DNA of 64,000 nucleotides from JBBATK01 sp044228685 (lineage in GTDB: Bacteria; Bacteroidota; Ignavibacteria; Kapaibacteriales; NICIL-2): NCBI GenBank assembly GCA_044228685.1, contig JBGAUL010000012.1, forward strand, positions 1-64,000, read 5' to 3'. Position 1 is the first letter of the stretch; each line of letters begins with the position of its first letter. The position numbers and the translations under genes are program-made. The notes beneath the pieces were generated by a model, which worked only from the letters and a program-made list of their open reading frames with translations, searched no databases and had not been told where the DNA came from. Shown piece after piece: positions 61,236-64,000 of this stretch.

Positions 61236-63404
61236 TTAGCTATTGAGCAGTGCGTTCGACATCATGCCGCCGCCGAGAGCGCGCTCAGTACCCATGCTGA
61301 CGATCACGTCGATATCAGTATCCGGCGGAAGCTCGGTGTAGGATATAACGTTCACGATTGGATAAGTAGCGTGAATCATGCGATAGACATAGGGTCGAAT
61401 TGGCGCGCTACATATAACCACCGGCGAGTAACCTGCAAGGGTGATTTCGTCGATAGCCTGAGCAAGACTTTCCTGAACTCCTCGCACTGCTTCCGGAGAC
61501 AAGCCAAGAGTAGCGCTTGAGGTTGCGTTTGCATTGTTCTGCAGAACATTGGTCAGAAGATTTTCGAGATTCTGATCGACGCTAATCGCGTGAATGACAC
61601 CGTTGTTGTCTTGATACAAGCGCTTAATTGTCTCCGACAAGTTGTGCCGTACGTATTCCGTCAGTACATCAACGTTCTTCGTAATCTTTGAATACTCGAG
61701 CAGACCTTCAACGATGATTGGCAGATCGCGCACCGGTATGCTTTCGCGCAAGAGATTTTGAATGACCTTTTGTAGCGTACCAACCGGCAGAGTTTCCGGA
61801 GTGATTTCATCAACGAGGGCAGCGTAGTCCTTCTTGAGATTTTCGATAAGCTGACGCACGTCTTGACGAGTTACCAGCTTATCAGCACTGCGTTTGAGCA
61901 ATTCAGTAAGGTGCGTAGCCAATACTGTTGGTGACTCAACAACCGTGAAGCCTGCGATTTCCGCGTTCTCACGTTCGGCGTTGGCAATCCACGTTGCAGG
62001 TAAACCAAAGACCGGCTCAGTGACGTTGATACCGTTGACTTCGCCTTCTGCTGTTCCAGGGTTCATTGCGAGTAGCATTCCCGGGTAGAGTCGATTGCGT
62101 GCAATGATGTTGCCGCGCAACTTGACCACATATTCTTCAGCGTCGAGGTTGAGATTGTCGCGCACGCGCACCGGTGGCAACACAATTCCAAGCTCTGTCG
62201 CCAATTGCTTACGAATATTGGTAATGCGCTTGAAGACATCGCCACCTTGGGTTTCGTCGACTAATTGAATAAGACCATATCCAAGCTCAACTTCAACCGG
62301 ATCAATCTTGAGTAAGTCTTCAACCGGTACCTCGTCTTTTTCTTTCTTAGCATCGTCAGCGCTTGACAGTTCTTCGCGCAATTTATCAGCAGCCTCTACG
62401 CCTTCGGCCTTGTATCGGAAGTAACCAATTGTTCCTGCGGATGCAGCCAATAGTGCAAAGGGAAGGAAAGGGAAGCCCGGGAGCAATCCCATCAGACCCA
62501 TGACGGCAGAAACGATGAGCAAAGGCCGAGCCTTTGAACCGAACTGCTTGGTAAGTTCATTTTCAAGTTTGTCGCCGGAGCTAGTTCTGGTAATCAACAA
62601 ACCGGCAGCAACAGAGATGAGAAGCGCAGGGATTTGTGACACCAGACCGTCACCCACCGTCAAGATCGTATAAGTCTTGATCGCTGTTCCAATATCCTGT
62701 CCGCGCTGCAACACACCAATGGCAAAACCACCGAGAATGTTCACTGCGGTAATGATCAACGCAGCAACAGCATCACCTCGAACGAATTTCGCAGCACCGT
62801 CCATTGCACCGTGAAACTCAGCTTCGTGTTGGAGTTTTTCACGACGACGACGCGCTTCTTTTTCATCGATGAATCCGCTGTTCAAGTCAGCATCAATACT
62901 CATTTGCTTACCCGGCAACGCATCCAAAGTAAAACGAGCAGCCACTTCGGCGATACGCGTCGAACCTTTGATAATCACGATAAAGTTGATTACCAACAGG
63001 ATGATAAAGACAATAATTCCCACGACGAAATTGCCGCCAACAACGAAGGTTCCGAAAGCGTGAATAAGATTGCCTGCAAGTCCTTCACCGAGGATGAGAC
63101 GAGTTGTCGCAATATTCAAACCCAGGCGAAAGAGGGTCGTGAGAAGCAAGACTGTCGGAAAAGAGCTGAGTTCAAGCGGAGAGCGTAAATAGACGGACAC
63201 CATCAACACGAGGACGGAAATCGTCAGACTTAAGCCGAGACAGATATCAAGGAGAAAAGGATTAAGCGGCAATACCAGCAAGCCTAGTACCGCCAGAATG
63301 CCAATGGCCAGCGCAACGTCTTTGTGTTCAGACAATCGCGATAAAAAGCCCACTATGCCGGAAAGCGGTTCCGAAGCGGGTGCACTTCCTGTGCCCTGTG
63401 CCAT
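61236..63404 (-). CDS. flhA: Flagellar biosynthesis protein FlhA (FHIPEP family)
   Basis: FlhA is the export-gate membrane protein of the flagellar type III secretion system. I start at ATG 63404 (MAQGTGSAPASEPLSG), preceded by GGGA; an ATG at 63449 adds fifteen residues. The 722-residue protein has about eight membrane helices (about 25-330), the FHIPEP family signature RLGLNIATTRLILGEGLAG, and a cytoplasmic domain (about 340-722) with PVRVRDNLNL and ICSAPIRPYVYRM. It could be the injectisome relative SctV, but the sequence is closer to flagellar FlhA. No other flagellar gene lies in the window. Confidence 0.9.
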   Translation of the reverse strand: MAQGTGSAPASEPLSGIVGFLSRLSEHKDVALAIGILAVLGLLVLPLNPFLLDICLGLSLTISVLVLMVSVYLRSPLELSSFPTVLLLTTLFRLGLNIATTRLILGEGLAGNLIHAFGTFVVGGNFVVGIIVFIILLVINFIVIIKGSTRIAEVAARFTLDALPGKQMSIDADLNSGFIDEKEARRRREKLQHEAEFHGAMDGAAKFVRGDAVAALIITAVNILGGFAIGVLQRGQDIGTAIKTYTILTVGDGLVSQIPALLISVAAGLLITRTSSGDKLENELTKQFGSKARPLLIVSAVMGLMGLLPGFPFLPFALLAASAGTIGYFRYKAEGVEAADKLREELSSADDAKKEKDEVPVEDLLKIDPVEVELGYGLIQLVDETQGGDVFKRITNIRKQLATELGIVLPPVRVRDNLNLDAEEYVVKLRGNIIARNRLYPGMLLAMNPGTAEGEVNGINVTEPVFGLPATWIANAERENAEIAGFTVVESPTVLATHLTELLKRSADKLVTRQDVRQLIENLKKDYAALVDEITPETLPVGTLQKVIQNLLRESIPVRDLPIIVEGLLEYSKITKNVDVLTEYVRHNLSETIKRLYQDNNGVIHAISVDQNLENLLTNVLQNNANATSSATLGLSPEAVRGVQESLAQAIDEITLAGYSPVVICSAPIRPYVYRMIHATYPIVNVISYTELPPDTDIDVIVSMGTERALGGGMMSNALLNS

Positions 63405-63493
63405 GAAAAATCCCGGAGATACAACAACAGTTGGGATTATAGCAAGCATTGTGCCATTCTGCGAAGCGCTTGTCGACTGTTTCGCTCAATACT

Positions 63494-64000
63494 TTAGAGC
63501 CAAGACTGAAATTTTGAGATGTACCAACGCTTCACGAGGCTAACTAGGAGTCCGTAACCCAACAGAATTCCTGTCAGATACACGAAGTACGTAGCAGGCA
63601 ACGGAACCATTCCCATGCTTTGCGCAAATGGGGAGAAGGGTAGCGCCAACCCTAGGAGCATGACACCACTGCTTACCAGCACCACCGGAGTCGATGCACG
63701 ACTTTGAATGAAAGGGATTTTCCGTGTACGAATGAGATGCACGATCAGGGTTTGCGATAGGAGACTTTCGACGAACCAGCCGGATTGAAACAGTGATTGG
63801 GTCGCAGGAGTGGATGCAGAGAGCAAGAAATACAAGACGGCAAAAGTAGCGTAGTCGAAGACTGAGCTCAGGGGACCAATCCAAAGCATGAATCGTACGA
63901 GTCCACCGGTATCCCATTTACGAGGCTCCTGCAGATACTCCTCATCCATGTTATCCCAAGGAATTCCTGTCTGAGAAAAATCATAGAGTAGGTTCTGAAC
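63494..64000 (-). CDS. mgtA: C-terminal end of magnesium-importing P-type ATPase MgtA/MgtB (partial)
   Basis: The reading frame continues without a stop to the edge of the window (QNLLYDFSQTGIPWDN upstream of the ATG at 63949), so the N-terminal part lies outside. The 169 visible residues carry the last four or so membrane helices. They include GWFVESLLSQTLIVHLIRT and RKIPFIQSRAS, typical of Mg2+ type IIIB P-type ATPases. The enzyme imports magnesium at the cost of ATP. A Mg2+-responsive leader cannot be seen because the gene's start is outside the window. flhA follows on the same strand after 89 bases. Confidence 0.93.
   Translation of the reverse strand, partial: VQNLLYDFSQTGIPWDNMDEEYLQEPRKWDTGGLVRFMLWIGPLSSVFDYATFAVLYFLLSASTPATQSLFQSGWFVESLLSQTLIVHLIRTRKIPFIQSRASTPVVLVSSGVMLLGLALPFSPFAQSMGMVPLPATYFVYLTGILLGYGLLVSLVKRWYISKFQSWL

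Noticed and set aside
61236..63404. SctV of an injectisome
   Set aside because: The family signature and length fit flagellar FlhA better, and no injectisome genes are nearby.
1..64000. tRNA, rRNA, CRISPR arrays, insertion sequences or phage genes
   Set aside because: I looked for cloverleaf arms, regularly spaced repeats, transposase motifs and inverted ends, and saw none.

Overview
The window is a bacterial chromosome segment, almost fully coding and of moderate GC. The gene content points to the Bacteroidota/Chlorobiota (FCB) group, most like Ignavibacteria or Kapaibacteria. The reasons are: secreted proteins that end in type IX secretion (T9SS/Por) C-terminal sorting domains; the cluster rplM-rpsI-rpsB-tsf-pyrH-frr; FlgD-like and FG-GAP secreted proteins; DUF2723 and DUF3467 proteins; frequent weak Shine-Dalgarno signals; and an flhA gene. 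The lineage is inferred, since there is no rRNA gene in the window. I saw no tRNA, rRNA, CRISPR array, insertion sequence or prophage.

Layout. 1-5.0 kb: the 3' end of one T9SS surface protein, then a 1419-residue paralogue. The two share a near-identical sorting-domain end and terminator. 5.3-14.9 kb: DUF2723 membrane protein and rlmN (minus strand), an oligopeptide-type ABC permease, a single-domain response regulator, grpE-dnaJ, Hsp33, a secreted M15 peptidase, a hairpin-rich non-coding stretch ending in a terminator, and a PAP2 phosphatase. 15.0-24.7 kb: anmK, then the translation block rplM-rpsI-rpsB-tsf-pyrH-frr, an ABC exporter with a large insert, and on the minus strand infC-rpmI-rplT plus an RRM protein. 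24.8-33.6 kb: a secreted FG-GAP/T9SS protein, kynU with an overlapping DUF2007 gene, a TPR lipoprotein, DUF3467, clpP and clpX.

33.7-43.5 kb is the most accessory-looking part. It holds an OsmC protein, a PDZ/membrane/GAF/SpoIIE phosphatase followed closely by a SAM hydrolase (DUF62), a tight three-gene operon (di-haem COG3488 oxidoreductase, Rieske lipoprotein, outer-membrane porin-like protein) with a palindrome in front, a MarR regulator with its own palindromic operator facing a TolB-like beta-propeller gene, and a frameshifted paaA. 43.7-64 kb: a TPR histidine kinase, an unknown lipoprotein, a long aldo/keto reductase, a deoxyhypusine-synthase-like enzyme, gmd, polA, an AddA-like helicase-nuclease, an Omp85 protein, a membrane acyltransferase, flhA and the 3' end of mgtA.

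How the genes work together. Much of the window is housekeeping: ribosome assembly and translation factors, protein quality control (GrpE, DnaJ, Hsp33, ClpXP), DNA repair (PolA, AddA-like) and envelope biogenesis (Omp85, peptidoglycan recycling, T9SS cargo). The best candidates for something undescribed are the di-haem/Rieske/porin operon with its palindrome, the structured RNA candidate at 13.9-14.27 kb, and the recombining T9SS 3' modules at the left edge. Domain and family calls come from reading motifs; no database search was run.
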